Source: Bacteroidales bacterium
GTDB taxonomy: Bacteria > Bacteroidota > Bacteroidia > Bacteroidales > UBA932
Assembly: GCA_015060395.1 (NCBI GenBank)
Contig: SUYP01000004.1
Location: 1 to 64,000 of the forward strand
Direction of reading: 5' to 3'
DNA: 64,000 bases
Shown: positions 41,175 to 50,498 of the stretch, piece after piece
Layout: each line of letters opens with the position of its first letter
How positions within the stretch are numbered: position 1 is the stretch's first letter
Made by a program: the position numbers and the translations under genes
The notes under the pieces: model-generated
Seen by the model: the letters and a program-made list of their open reading frames with translations, nothing else
Databases searched by the model: none
What the model was told of the DNA's origin: nothing

Positions 41175-42482
41175 TCAGATCTTCACAATATGATAATGCG
41201 GGCCGAATCTCTCAAAAGCTGCGCGGTCGAGCTCTTCGCGGTGGTCCGGATGGGCGATGCTGATCAGGAGTTTTGCTCTTTCCTGCATCGAGCGGCCGTA
41301 GAGATCCACGGCTCCGTATTCGGTCACGACATAGTGGACGTGCGGTCTGGTGGTAACCACTCCGCCACCCTCGATTATGACCGGAGCGATCTTGCTGCCG
41401 CCTTTCTTGGTGGTGGAAGGCATTGCGATGATGGCTTTGCCCTGAGGTGCGAGGGATGCCCCATAAATGAAGTCAACCTGTCCGCCTACTCCTGAGTGGA
41501 ACCTTGTACCTATGGAGTCGGCGCAGACCTGACCGGTGAGATCGACCTGAACAGCTGAATTGATGGCTGTCATCTTAGGGTTCCTGGCAATCACGAACGG
41601 GTCGTTGGTATATCCCACATCCATCATCGCTACCATAGGGTTGTCGTCGATGAAGTCATAGACCTTCTGTGAGCCCATAAGGAAGGTGGAGACGAGTTTG
41701 CCGCGATCGGTGACCTTGTTAGAGCCGTTGATGATGCCCTTTTCCACAAGTTCGAGTACTCCGTCCGCGAACATTTCAGTGTGCACTCCGAGATTCTTAT
41801 GCCCGCCGAGCTGTGCGAGGACTGCGTTCGGGATGGCTCCGATGCCCATCTGGAGGCAGGCACCGTCATCGATAAGTGCAGCACAGTGCTTTCCTATCGC
41901 GATCTCGACTTCATCAGGATCGCTGAAATGCGCAGGCTCGAGAGGGTCGTTTCCTTCCACGAATATATCTATCATATCCATCGGGATCATCGCATCTCCC
42001 CAGGCGCGCGGCACATTAGGGTTCACGACGGCGATCACGGTCTTCGCGCATTCGATGGCCGCAAGGGTCGCGTCAACTGATGTTCCGAGCGATACATATC
42101 CGTGCTTGTTCGGAGGACATACCTGGATCATTGCGACGTCGCAGCGGAGGGCTCCGCATCTGTAGAGCTTCTGGGTCTCGCTGAGGAATACCGGAATATA
42201 GTCGGAATATCCTGCCTGCACGCTCTTGCGCACATTTCCTCCTACGAAGAAAGCCTGATGGAAGAAGATGCCGCTGAATTTCGGATCAGTATATGGCGCC
42301 GGGCCTTCGGTGTGAAGGTGGTGGATGCGTACATCTTGAAGTTCTCCTGCTTCACCTCTTCGACAGAGGGCCTCGATGAGGATGCGTGGTGCGCTTGCGA
42401 CGCTGCTGAGGTGGATGTGGTCGCCGGATTTTACGACCTTGACGGCTTCGTCAGCCGAAACGAAAGTGATCTCTTTACGCAT
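41175..42482 (-). CDS. Acetyl-CoA hydrolase/CoA-transferase family protein
   Basis: A 435-residue enzyme of the family that moves CoA between acetate and succinate or butyrate. The N-terminal half has GDHIHLSSVASAPRIL; the second half has GIGAIPNAVLAQL. The likely catalytic Glu is in LGVHTEMFADGV near residue 245, and GSGVGGQVDF-type CoA loop (HSGVGGQVDFIYG) follows. Bacteroidales use such enzymes to end succinate/acetate or butyrate fermentation; the exact acid pair cannot be read. The start at 42482 (MRKEITFVSA) is chosen 25 codons inside the open frame because homologues begin there and the upstream part crosses the promoter. Confidence 0.87.
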   Translation of the reverse strand: MRKEITFVSADEAVKVVKSGDHIHLSSVASAPRILIEALCRRGEAGELQDVRIHHLHTEGPAPYTDPKFSGIFFHQAFFVGGNVRKSVQAGYSDYIPVFLSETQKLYRCGALRCDVAMIQVCPPNKHGYVSLGTSVDATLAAIECAKTVIAVVNPNVPRAWGDAMIPMDMIDIFVEGNDPLEPAHFSDPDEVEIAIGKHCAALIDDGACLQMGIGAIPNAVLAQLGGHKNLGVHTEMFADGVLELVEKGIINGSNKVTDRGKLVSTFLMGSQKVYDFIDDNPMVAMMDVGYTNDPFVIARNPKMTAINSAVQVDLTGQVCADSIGTRFHSGVGGQVDFIYGASLAPQGKAIIAMPSTTKKGGSKIAPVIIEGGGVVTTRPHVHYVVTEYGAVDLYGRSMQERAKLLISIAHPDHREELDRAAFERFGPHYHIVKI

Positions 42483-42501
42483 AATTATGTGATTAGCTTG
42501 C

Positions 42502-42509
42502 CAAAGATA
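42502..42509 (-). promoter_or_regulatory. Promoter -7 box for the CoA-transferase
   Basis: TATCTTTG on the minus strand, 20 bp before the start at 42482. Confidence 0.5.
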
Positions 42510-42529
42510 GTTATTTTTTGCAGAATTGC

Positions 42530-42537
42530 TAACTTTG
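42530..42537 (+). promoter_or_regulatory. Promoter -7 box for mazG-tcdA
   Basis: TAACTTTG, 43 bp before the start at 42581. Confidence 0.5.
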
Positions 42538-42580
42538 CAGGCAGTGATATATGCCACAAATAAATGCGTATGTCAGGTGA

Positions 42581-43420
42581 ATGAAATATAATCAGAAAGA
42601 TATGCATACAAGAGAAGAAAAACTCGAGGCATTCGGAAGGATCCTGGATGTGCTTGATGAATTGAGAGTGAAATGCCCTTGGGACAGGAAGCAGACCAAC
42701 GAGTCCCTCCGTCCGCAGACCATAGAGGAAGTATATGAATTGAGCGATGCCATCCTTAAGGGTGAGGAACGCGAGCTTTCAAAGGAACTCGGAGATGTGC
42801 TTCTTCACGTCATTTTCTATGCTAAGATAGGGGAAGAGAAGCAGCATTTTGATATTGTGGATGTGATCAATTTCTTGTGTGACAAGCTGATATATCGCCA
42901 TCCGCACGTGTTTTCAAGCGCCCAGGTGGGTGATGCCGAGGATGTGATCAAGCAGTGGGAGATGCTCAAGACGACTGAAAAGGATGGCAACAAACGCGTG
43001 CTGTCCGGAGTCCCTGACGGGCTTCCACCTCTCTTGAAGGCATATCGTATGCAGGACAAGGCCCGTGGCGTCGGTTTCGACTGGGAAAAGAAGGAGGACG
43101 TCTGGGAGAAGGTAAAGGAAGAGATGGGCGAATATCAGGCAGAACTCGATGCTATGGCTGCGGCTTCCGACGATCAGGAGCGTGCCGCTGCCTATGACCG
43201 CGCTGAGGACGAGCTCGGAGATTTCCTCTTTGCAACAGTCAATGCGGCAAGGCTTTACGGTCTCAATCCTGATACCGCTCTGGAACGTACTTGTGCGAAA
43301 TTCAGAAGAAGATTCACATATCTCGAAGAACATACCATCCGTCAGGGCCGTAATCTCACTGATATGACCCTTGCCGAAATGGATGCCATCTGGGACGAAG
43401 GAAAGGCTAAGGGATTATGA
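42581..43420 (+). CDS. mazG: Nucleoside triphosphate pyrophosphohydrolase MazG
   Basis: A 279-residue protein with tandem MazG domains. The first has CPWDRKQTNESLRPQTIEEVYEL and ELGDVLLHVIF; the second has EEMGEYQAELD and EDELGDFLFATVNAARL. The EEXXE and ELGD metal-binding motifs are present in both. It hydrolyses NTPs, including damaged ones, to NMP and pyrophosphate. An inner ATG at 42602 is an alternative start. Its last four bases overlap the tcdA start. Confidence 0.93.
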   Translation: MKYNQKDMHTREEKLEAFGRILDVLDELRVKCPWDRKQTNESLRPQTIEEVYELSDAILKGEERELSKELGDVLLHVIFYAKIGEEKQHFDIVDVINFLCDKLIYRHPHVFSSAQVGDAEDVIKQWEMLKTTEKDGNKRVLSGVPDGLPPLLKAYRMQDKARGVGFDWEKKEDVWEKVKEEMGEYQAELDAMAAASDDQERAAAYDRAEDELGDFLFATVNAARLYGLNPDTALERTCAKFRRRFTYLEEHTIRQGRNLTDMTLAEMDAIWDEGKAKGL

Positions 43421-44157
43421 TGTACGGCTGGCAGGAAAGGACGGCTATGCTGGTGGGAGAGGAGATGCTGGAGCATTTCCGGAATTCCACGGTCGCGGTG
43501 ATAGGGGTAGGCGGTGTCGGAGGATATGCTGCCGAGATGATTGTGCGTGCAGGAATAGGGCATCTGATTATCCTGGACAGTGACGATGTGTCGGTCACGA
43601 ACAAGAACCGTCAGCTTCTGGCCCTGGATTCGACTGTAGGGCAGCCCAAATGTGATGTGCTGGCGAAGCGTCTGATGGATATAAACCCTGAGCTGGACCT
43701 GACGGTCATAACGGAATATCTTGAGGCCGAGAAGGCCGGGGAAGTGCTCGGGAAATATAAGATTGATTTTCTGGTGGATGCGATAGATACGCTTTCCCCT
43801 AAGCTTCATCTGATAAAATACTGTATGGACAAAGGCATTCCCCTTGTTTCTTCTATGGGGGCAGGAGCCAAGTTCGATGCTACCAAGGTCAGGCTTGCGG
43901 ATGTTTCGAAGTCATTCAACTGCCCGCTTGCCTATATCGTGCGTAAGCGTCTTAGATATATGGGCATAAAGAAAGGCTTCAAGGTGGTTTTCTCCGAAGA
44001 GCTTCCGGACAAGGATTCGATAGTACCTTGCGAAGACCGTAACAAGAAGTCGCAGGTAGGTACTATATCATATATCCCGGCTGTGTTCGGCTGTGTATGT
44101 GCACAGGCTGCGGTTCAGCATCTTATGTCGGCCCACGTGGGGCAACCTGCTGAATAA
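43417..44157 (+). CDS. tcdA: tRNA threonylcarbamoyladenosine dehydratase
   Basis: A 246-residue E1-like enzyme (TcdA, formerly YgdL/CsdL) that cyclises t6A37 in tRNA to ct6A. The ATP site is VAVIGVGGVGGYAAEMIVRAG near residue 26. The NKNRQLLALDSTVGQPK segment near 62 and DAIDTLSPKLHLI near 117 are typical. The start is the ATG that overlaps the mazG stop; a second ATG follows at once. A promoter and a GNAT-like gene follow. Confidence 0.92.
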   Translation: MMYGWQERTAMLVGEEMLEHFRNSTVAVIGVGGVGGYAAEMIVRAGIGHLIILDSDDVSVTNKNRQLLALDSTVGQPKCDVLAKRLMDINPELDLTVITEYLEAEKAGEVLGKYKIDFLVDAIDTLSPKLHLIKYCMDKGIPLVSSMGAGAKFDATKVRLADVSKSFNCPLAYIVRKRLRYMGIKKGFKVVFSEELPDKDSIVPCEDRNKKSQVGTISYIPAVFGCVCAQAAVQHLMSAHVGQPAE

Positions 44158-44171
44158 TTGAATGTTTTTAC

Positions 44172-44179
44172 TATATTTG
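44172..44179 (+). promoter_or_regulatory. Promoter -7 box for the GNAT-like gene
   Basis: TATATTTG, 34 bp before the start at 44214. Confidence 0.55.
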
Positions 44180-44213
44180 CAGATTGTTGCGCATATTGAC
44201 AGAATCATAGCGG

Positions 44214-45344
44214 ATGGCAGAATATACGATACGTGAAGTGCTGACTCGCAGGGATCTGAAACGTTTCATCAGATTTCCTGTGACTTTGTACAAGGGATGC
44301 TCCCAATATGTTCCTCCGCTGTATAAGGGCCAGGAGCACGAACTGATGCATTCCGCTCCTCTGCAGTATTGCAAGAGGAAGATGTGGCTGGTGGAGGATG
44401 CGGGAGGTAAGGTCGCAGGACGCATCTGTGCCGTGATCAATCCGCGTTACAATGAGAAATACGGTACCAGAAGAGTACGCTTCGGATGGTTTGACCTGAT
44501 CAATGATCCTGAAGTGGCCCGACTGCTCTTCGATACTGCCGAAAAATGGGCAATGGAGCAGGGGATGGACGAGATACACGGGCCATTGTATTATAATACT
44601 CTTGGCCGTCAGGGAATGCTTGTGGAGGGTTTTGACAAGCTGGCGCCATTCTCCTGTCTGTACAATTATCCCTATTATGTGGATATTATGCAGGAACTGG
44701 GCTTTGTCAAGGAATGCGACTGGATACAGTATATGATGCCTGCCGATCAGGGCGTCGATGAAAGGATCAGGTCGATTGCAGCAAGGCTTATGGACAAATA
44801 TAAGCTGCGTGTTGCTGATTTCGATCTTTTGAAGAAGGACCGTGATACCGTACGTAAGTTCTTCAGGACTTATAACGAATGCTATGACGGTACTGTTTAT
44901 AATTTCATCCCGTTCACGGAAGCGGAGATAGAAGAGGAGATAGACCAGATAATCGGCCAGCTTGACAGACGTCTCTGCTGCGTCCTTATGGACGAGGATG
45001 ATGAGGTCGCGGCTTTCGGAATATCGGTTCCGTGCCTCTCCAGGGCGATGCAGAAGGCTCGCGGAAGGCTTTTCCCTTTCGGCTGGTATCACGTCCTGAA
45101 GGCTCTCCGCAATTTTGAGCATCTTGACCTGATGCTTGAAGGAGCGGCACCGAAATGGCAGAATACAGGTATTTCGGCAGTGTTCCACGGGATAATGGCC
45201 TCGCAGTACAAGGAGTGCGGAGCGCGATGGGCGCTGGCCAATCCGCAGATAGAGACCAATATGGCTGTGAACGTCTGGACCAGATATGAACATAAGTTCT
45301 GGCTGCGTCGCAGATGCTGGATCAGGACAATTAAGGAAAGATAA
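44214..45344 (+). CDS. GNAT-like protein of unknown substrate
   Basis: A 376-residue cytoplasmic protein. The N-terminal half (LTRRDLKRFIRFPVTLY, GRICAVINPRYNEKY) and the middle (MDEIHGPLYYNTLGRQGML, LYNYPYYVDIMQELGF) match a Bacteroidetes group often called N-acetyltransferase or GNAT-fold. The C-terminal half holds MLEGAAPKWQNTGISAVFHG and CGARWALANPQIETN. I see no substrate clue. It is 13 bp ahead of prfA and could be co-transcribed. Confidence 0.7.
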   Translation: MAEYTIREVLTRRDLKRFIRFPVTLYKGCSQYVPPLYKGQEHELMHSAPLQYCKRKMWLVEDAGGKVAGRICAVINPRYNEKYGTRRVRFGWFDLINDPEVARLLFDTAEKWAMEQGMDEIHGPLYYNTLGRQGMLVEGFDKLAPFSCLYNYPYYVDIMQELGFVKECDWIQYMMPADQGVDERIRSIAARLMDKYKLRVADFDLLKKDRDTVRKFFRTYNECYDGTVYNFIPFTEAEIEEEIDQIIGQLDRRLCCVLMDEDDEVAAFGISVPCLSRAMQKARGRLFPFGWYHVLKALRNFEHLDLMLEGAAPKWQNTGISAVFHGIMASQYKECGARWALANPQIETNMAVNVWTRYEHKFWLRRRCWIRTIKER

Positions 45345-45357
45345 AAATATAAGATAT

Positions 45358-46440
45358 ATGGCAGACAATACACTTTTGGAGAAGGTTTTGGGCCTTCAGG
45401 AGAAATACGAGGCGCTTCAGGCACAGCTGGCTGATCCTGAAGTGATTTCTGATATGAAGAAATTCGTGCAGCTCAACAAGGAGTATAAGGAACTCACACC
45501 TATCATTGAGGCAGGAAACGAGTTCAAGAAGATTCTTGAGAATTATGAGATGGCAAAGGAAATCCTTGCTGTCGAGAAGGATGAGGATCTCCGAGAAATG
45601 GCAAAGGAGGAGATCGCTGAGATCGAGCCTACTCTTCCTGAGTGGGAGGAGAAGATCAAGCTTCTGCTCATTCCTGCAGACCCTCAGGACAGCAAGAACG
45701 CGATTCTTGAGATCCGTGGCGGTTCAGGTGGAGACGAGGCTGCTATCTTTGCCGGTGACCTTTTCCGTATGTACTCTAAGTTCATAGAGACACGTGGCTG
45801 GAGAATGGAGATAACCAGCCAGGCAGAAGGTGCTGCCGGAGGATTCAAGGAAATTATATGCAAGGTTTCCGGCGATGGAGTTTACGGCGTGCTCAAATAT
45901 GAGTCCGGCGTACACCGTGTGCAGCGTGTGCCTCAGACAGAGACCCAGGGACGTGTCCACACATCAGCGGCTTCTGTTGCAGTGCTTCCTGAGGCTGACG
46001 AATTCGATATCGAATTGAATATGAATGATATCCGTAAGGATACATTCTGTTCTTCTGGTCCTGGCGGACAGTCGGTGAACACTACATATTCGGCAATCCG
46101 TCTTACCCATATCCCGTCAGGTCTGGTGGTACAGTGCCAGGACGAGAAGTCGCAGCTCAAGAACTTCGACAAGGCTCTCGCCGAGCTTCGTACCCGTTTG
46201 TACAATCTCGAATATGAGAAGTATCTCGCGGAGATTTCTTCAAAGAGAAAGACTATGGTGGCCGGTGGTGACCGCTCTGCAAAGATCCGTACATACAACT
46301 ATCCTCAGTCACGTGTGACCGACCATCGTATCAACTACACGATGTACAACCTTCCTGTATTTATGGACGGTGCCATCCAGGACGTTATCGACCAGCTCCA
46401 GATCGCCGAGAACGCCGAGCGTCTCAAGGCTGCTGAATAG
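45358..46440 (+). CDS. prfA: Peptide chain release factor 1
   Basis: A 360-residue protein that ends translation at UAA and UAG. It has the GGQ motif in SSGPGGQSVNTTYSAIRLTH near residue 235, and the HRVQRVPQTETQGRVHTSAA stretch just before it. The start (MADNTLLEKVLGLQEKYEAL) fits family length; the open frame upstream reads into the GNAT gene. The PxT-type codon-recognition loop region is in the normal place before the GGQ domain. Confidence 0.96.
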   Translation: MADNTLLEKVLGLQEKYEALQAQLADPEVISDMKKFVQLNKEYKELTPIIEAGNEFKKILENYEMAKEILAVEKDEDLREMAKEEIAEIEPTLPEWEEKIKLLLIPADPQDSKNAILEIRGGSGGDEAAIFAGDLFRMYSKFIETRGWRMEITSQAEGAAGGFKEIICKVSGDGVYGVLKYESGVHRVQRVPQTETQGRVHTSAASVAVLPEADEFDIELNMNDIRKDTFCSSGPGGQSVNTTYSAIRLTHIPSGLVVQCQDEKSQLKNFDKALAELRTRLYNLEYEKYLAEISSKRKTMVAGGDRSAKIRTYNYPQSRVTDHRINYTMYNLPVFMDGAIQDVIDQLQIAENAERLKAAE

Positions 46441-46467
46441 TTTCAAGGTCTTTCAAGGCAGGGACGG

Positions 46468-47892
46468 ATGCAGCTCTGCTATGATGACGGATATGCTCCA
46501 AGGTATCAGATGATGGAAGAGTTTAAGGAAACATCGCTTGAAAGATGGTTCGGATGGCATTTCAACAGTGTCAGAGACCGCCTTGGCGAACAGAAGGTAA
46601 AGGAATATGCACGCGTCGTAGAACCTTATCTGCACTCGGTGGCTCATATATCAGGTCTCTCGGCCCTGCTCCTTCTTTTTCTGATTATGGGTCTTGATTC
46701 CTTGGATGGGAAAGCTATGATGTTCGGTGTGGCCATTGTAGCTCTGCTCATCTTCTATGTCTTTGCACATCTGTCAGACGTTCTTAAGAATAATGATGTC
46801 ATTAAGGATGAATCACTTGCCAGGACCTGGAAGCTGATATCATTAGGCTTGTCAGGAATCGCAGTGTTGTGCAGTGTCTTCTATCTGTATAATCTCTATC
46901 CCTACCTTGGCTCTGTCTCGGAGGACAAGCCTGAAGTTCCCTGCCAGGTCAGCTATGAAGAGTTGGGAATAACCATAAACATTCCTCCCGGCTGGTCAGA
47001 ACCGAAATGGGAATATAAGTCGGACGAATCAGCCAGAAGGCCGCAGTATAGGTTCAGAGTCACTAATGCTGAGCATACTATGTGGTTTTATGTTTATGGC
47101 TGGTCCACTCCTCCGCGATACCAGATCGAGGATTTTATGATCAATGCCATACGGTCCTCCAAGGATTATTTCGACAACAGCCAGATCGAAGTACCTCATC
47201 TGGTGGATATAGGAGGCAGGAAGGTTTACAGGTCTGTCGGAACGCGAAAAGAGGCTCCGGACCACATCTATGTCTTTTACCAGGATCTGCATTGCTGTTC
47301 GATGGTATGCTATACATACCGTTTCAAAAAGCACCTTCCATATAAAGAAGAAATGGCATCTGCCGAGAAGATCTACAGTATGATCGGCTTTGAGGAGGTG
47401 GATGTGCCGATATATAAGACTGTGGAAGACGCACGCCCCGATGATTACTCTACAGGCGATGATTTCGTCGATATTGCTTCTGCATCAATGAAGATAATGA
47501 CTCCGGGCCAGCTGGAATGGGAGGAGAAGACCCGAACTGTTTATAAGTTCAGTTGTCCCCTGGACGGTTACGACATTACGTTTGATGTAAAGGTCGTATA
47601 TACTGCTGAAACTGCGACATTGGAAGAATTTGAGGTGTATCTGGAAGAAGAAATGACATCATTTATGAATGGCGGCTTCATCATCTCTCCTTCAATTGCT
47701 GAACTGGATAATATAAAGGTGTTCAGGGCTGCCGGTAAATGCAAGGCTGACCGTGCCAATATAAATGTCCGGTATCAGATGCTTCATAAAGGGGCACTCC
47801 TGACCGTATCGGCCGCAGTTCCTACCTCGTTGCCGCTGGATGAAAACATAGACTCTATCGAGGATGTGATAGAGCAGATTCAGTTTTATTGA
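46468..47892 (+). CDS. Membrane protein of unknown function
   Basis: A 474-residue protein with three predicted transmembrane helices: about residues 64-81 (SGLSALLLLFLIMGLDSL), 86-104 (MMFGVAIVALLIFYVFAHL) and 124-144 (LISLGLSGIAVLCSVFYLYNL). About 320 residues of soluble domain follow. The soluble part carries two similar halves, each opening with a Y-E/T-x-L or SMKIM-type strand and ending with an E/D-rich IEDVIEQIQ or SAEKIYSMIGF helix, which suggests an internal duplication. I recognise no family. It sits between prfA and a thioesterase gene; the latter starts 2 bp after its stop. Confidence 0.6.
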   Translation: MQLCYDDGYAPRYQMMEEFKETSLERWFGWHFNSVRDRLGEQKVKEYARVVEPYLHSVAHISGLSALLLLFLIMGLDSLDGKAMMFGVAIVALLIFYVFAHLSDVLKNNDVIKDESLARTWKLISLGLSGIAVLCSVFYLYNLYPYLGSVSEDKPEVPCQVSYEELGITINIPPGWSEPKWEYKSDESARRPQYRFRVTNAEHTMWFYVYGWSTPPRYQIEDFMINAIRSSKDYFDNSQIEVPHLVDIGGRKVYRSVGTRKEAPDHIYVFYQDLHCCSMVCYTYRFKKHLPYKEEMASAEKIYSMIGFEEVDVPIYKTVEDARPDDYSTGDDFVDIASASMKIMTPGQLEWEEKTRTVYKFSCPLDGYDITFDVKVVYTAETATLEEFEVYLEEEMTSFMNGGFIISPSIAELDNIKVFRAAGKCKADRANINVRYQMLHKGALLTVSAAVPTSLPLDENIDSIEDVIEQIQFY

Positions 47893-47894
47893 TT

Positions 47895-48371
47895 ATGAAA
47901 AAGATCAGAAACCCATATCTGGGACTGGAGGAGCAGGGATACAACTGCTTCGCGTGTTGTCCTGACAACCCATACGGACTTAAGATGGAGTTCTATGAGG
48001 ATGGAGATGATGTCGTATGTGTATGGAATCCAGGAGACAATTATCAGGGTTGGCTCAAGACCCTTCACGGAGGTATCCAGGCTACATTGATGGATGAATT
48101 AGGAGGCTGGGTCGTGAACAGAAAGCTTCAGACCGCAGGTATGACCACTCAACTGACAATGAAATACCGTCACCCGGTTCCGACAGGGGATGATGTCAGG
48201 ATTGAGATAAGAGCACATATCCGGGAGATGAAACGTAATTTTGCATTCATTGATGCGGAACTCACCTGCGATGGTCAGGTCTGCTCGATGTGTGAAATGA
48301 CATACTACTGTTTCTCGAAGGAAAAGGCCGCATCCGATTTCTTCTTCACCGGATGCGAACTGGAAGACTGA
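47895..48371 (+). CDS. PaaI-type hotdog thioesterase
   Basis: A 158-residue hotdog-fold protein. Family features are CFACCPDNPYGLKMEF near the start, TLHGGIQATLMDELGGWVV (HGG core) near residue 60, and TTQLTMKYRHPVPTGDDV. It likely hydrolyses an acyl-CoA. The ATG at 47895 follows the previous stop by 2 bp; a TTG six bases earlier is a weaker start. Substrate is not evident. Confidence 0.85.
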   Translation: MKKIRNPYLGLEEQGYNCFACCPDNPYGLKMEFYEDGDDVVCVWNPGDNYQGWLKTLHGGIQATLMDELGGWVVNRKLQTAGMTTQLTMKYRHPVPTGDDVRIEIRAHIREMKRNFAFIDAELTCDGQVCSMCEMTYYCFSKEKAASDFFFTGCELED

Positions 48372-48386
48372 TAAAACAGTTGCTGT

Positions 48387-49280
48387 TTATTCCTCAATAG
48401 GATCCATCAGAGGCTGGACTTCCGTGAAATAACTCAACACGTTGTCAGTATATGTCTTTGTGACGGGGAGAGGTGGTATGCTCTCGTTTGAAAGATCAAG
48501 GAAATAGCCTTCGCTCTCCTTTCTTAATGTCGCAACCTTGTTGATGTTTACGATATACTTTCTGTTGCAGCGCACCAGACCGCTGCCCTTGAAACTCTCT
48601 TCAACGGTTTTCAGGCGGCAGCGGAGCATATATTGCTTCATATCTCCTTTGCTGTCTGTGTACCAGACCTTTATGTAATTGTCATCAGACTCGATGTAAT
48701 ACAGGTTCTCAGGGCTGAGCGAGAGCTTGAGAGCTCCGCTGTTGTCGAAAAGAGTGATCTTGTTCATCTGTGACTCAGGCTTTGCGGGCTCGTCTGTCAC
48801 GACGTTCTCGTAACTCATCAGCCTGATGGTATTGTTCTTGTCGATGATGGCGAAATACATTCCGGAGATCAGATACGGAATGCCGAGGGCAATCGTACCG
48901 TACAGCAGGGCTCTGCTGAATATCTCCCAGATCGTCTCGTCCTGAGGCAATGTCATTCCCATTGTGAGTCCGGTGTAGAAGCCGCAGATGGTGATTATCT
49001 CAAGCAGACACCAAATTATGTATTCCAGATAATTGATGTCAAAAAGATTCTTTATTCTGTACATCAGGAGCCTGCTGGCTATCAGGGTGAGGATGGATAC
49101 CGCGATGAATGTGATCGTCATCAGGAACATTACCGAATCACCAAGGCCGAACCAGGCCGTATCCGAGAATGGAATAGATATGTTGAGGAATACTACGGCA
49201 AACAGTACGGAGAATGTCACTGTGCCGATAAGCTGGTATTTTCCAAGCAGATATCCAGGAATCTTATCTTTCAAAAACAT
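48387..49280 (-). CDS. Membrane-bound LytTR regulator
   Basis: A 297-residue protein with about four transmembrane helices in its first half (for example GTVTFSVLFAVVFLNIS and FLMTITFIAVSILTLIA). The C-terminal LytTR DNA-binding domain (residues about 185-285) has LYYIESDDNYIKVWY, RCRLKTVEESF, and LVRCNRKYIVNINKVATL. LytTR proteins with direct membrane anchors are frequent in Bacteroidetes and may sense envelope or population cues. Its target genes are unknown; the gene faces the fabH operon. Confidence 0.85.
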   Translation of the reverse strand: MFLKDKIPGYLLGKYQLIGTVTFSVLFAVVFLNISIPFSDTAWFGLGDSVMFLMTITFIAVSILTLIASRLLMYRIKNLFDINYLEYIIWCLLEIITICGFYTGLTMGMTLPQDETIWEIFSRALLYGTIALGIPYLISGMYFAIIDKNNTIRLMSYENVVTDEPAKPESQMNKITLFDNSGALKLSLSPENLYYIESDDNYIKVWYTDSKGDMKQYMLRCRLKTVEESFKGSGLVRCNRKYIVNINKVATLRKESEGYFLDLSNESIPPLPVTKTYTDNVLSYFTEVQPLMDPIEE

Positions 49281-49303
49281 TTATTTTCAGGTTTTAGTCG
49301 TGG

Positions 49304-49311
49304 CAAATGTA
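49304..49311 (-). promoter_or_regulatory. Promoter -7 box for the LytTR gene
   Basis: TACATTTG on the minus strand, 24 bp before the start at 49280. Confidence 0.5.
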
Positions 49312-49426
49312 TGAAATTTTGCCCCAAATACCAAAAACTCACCACGGGCCGGCCCCATTTCAAAGCCAGTCACCAACAGAAATCCCCATTCGCCACATAT
49401 ATTTTCAGAGGCTTCGGAGGCAGAGT

Positions 49427-49434
49427 AATTTTGC
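49427..49434 (+). promoter_or_regulatory. Promoter -7 box for fabH
   Basis: TAATTTTG, 50 bp before the start at 49485. The 49312-49426 stretch shows no other feature. Confidence 0.45.
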
Positions 49435-49484
49435 CTTGTGAATAAGCCGTACCGGATTGTGTGCGGCACTTAAAAGCTATTGAA

Positions 49485-50432
49485 ATGAAAATTGCTGGAA
49501 CGGGAAGCGTGCTTCCTAAGAAGATTGTAACGAATGATATGCTTGCGCAGTTTCTGGACACTAGCGACGAGTGGATAAGGACAAGGACCGGCGTGGAGAG
49601 CCGTCACGTCATTTCCGATGAGAAGCTGGAAGATATGGCGATAGAGGCTGCGAAGAGGGCCCTCGAAAATGCCGGTATGACGGCAGAAGAGCTCGATTTC
49701 ATCATCTGCTCGAATGTGGTGAATGAATATGTGACTCCGCAGATGAGCTGTATGATACAAGGGGGCATAGGCGCCAGCTGTCCTTGCATCGATATCAACT
49801 GTGCGTGCGCCGGATTCATCTATGCGGTCGAGATCGCCGAGTCCTTCTATCAGGCCGGCAAGGTAAGGAATGTGCTGGTGGTAAGTGCGGAAGAGCCGAC
49901 GAGGATGACGGATTGGACTGACAGAAGGACCTGCGTGCTTTTTGGCGACGGCGCGGGTGCTGCTGTGCTGACTCCTGGAGACAATATCAGATGCGTGAAG
50001 CTGTCCGCATCAAGTGCCACAGACAAGCTATGGCAGTACAGATTGCTCCATCCGACTCCATACATTACCAAGGATGAGACCGATGTACCTTTGCAGATGA
50101 AGGGACAGGATGTGTTCAAGTTTGCAGTGAAGGCTGCAGGCAAGGATATATCCAGGGTTCTTGAAGAGACCGGATGCAGTGCGGATGAGGTGGATCATTA
50201 TCTCCTTCATCAGGCCAATATCCGTATAGTCAATGCGATTCAGGAGTATCTTGAGCAGCCTAAGGAGAAATTTCCGACCAATATTGAAGACCACGGCAAC
50301 TCCTCCAGCTCCTGCTGTCCGATCCTTCTGGATGAATGCAACCGCCAAGGTGTTCTCAAGAGAGGGGATCTCATCGCTATGAGCGCTTTTGGAGCGGGGT
50401 TTGTTTCCGGGGCCTTGTTGTTTGAGTGGTAA
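49485..50432 (+). CDS. fabH: 3-oxoacyl-ACP synthase III (FabH)
   Basis: A 315-residue thiolase-fold enzyme that condenses acetyl-CoA with malonyl-ACP to start fatty acid synthesis. The catalytic Cys is in INCACAGFIYAV near residue 109, His in LLHQANIRI near 240, Asn in HGNSSSSCCPI near 270. The DTSDEWIRTRTGVESRH start signature is present. The ATG at 49485 (MKIAGTGSVLPKK) is chosen over one eight codons upstream. It heads the run fabH, fabK, fabF, fabZ. Confidence 0.94.
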   Translation: MKIAGTGSVLPKKIVTNDMLAQFLDTSDEWIRTRTGVESRHVISDEKLEDMAIEAAKRALENAGMTAEELDFIICSNVVNEYVTPQMSCMIQGGIGASCPCIDINCACAGFIYAVEIAESFYQAGKVRNVLVVSAEEPTRMTDWTDRRTCVLFGDGAGAAVLTPGDNIRCVKLSASSATDKLWQYRLLHPTPYITKDETDVPLQMKGQDVFKFAVKAAGKDISRVLEETGCSADEVDHYLLHQANIRIVNAIQEYLEQPKEKFPTNIEDHGNSSSSCCPILLDECNRQGVLKRGDLIAMSAFGAGFVSGALLFEW

Positions 50433-50466
50433 TGGGTGACGTAAGGCATATATGTCAAAAAAATCG

Positions 50467-50474
50467 TATATTTG
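50467..50474 (+). promoter_or_regulatory. Promoter -7 box for fabK
   Basis: TATATTTG, 24 bp before the start at 50499; fabK thus has its own promoter. Confidence 0.55.
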
Positions 50475-50498
50475 TAGGTTGCTTAAAATAATAGAAAT

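Noticed and set aside
44205..45368. 387-residue open frame on the minus strand opposite the GNAT-like gene
   Set aside because: The plus-strand gene has a promoter, family-like segments and tight spacing to prfA; the antisense frame lacks all of these.
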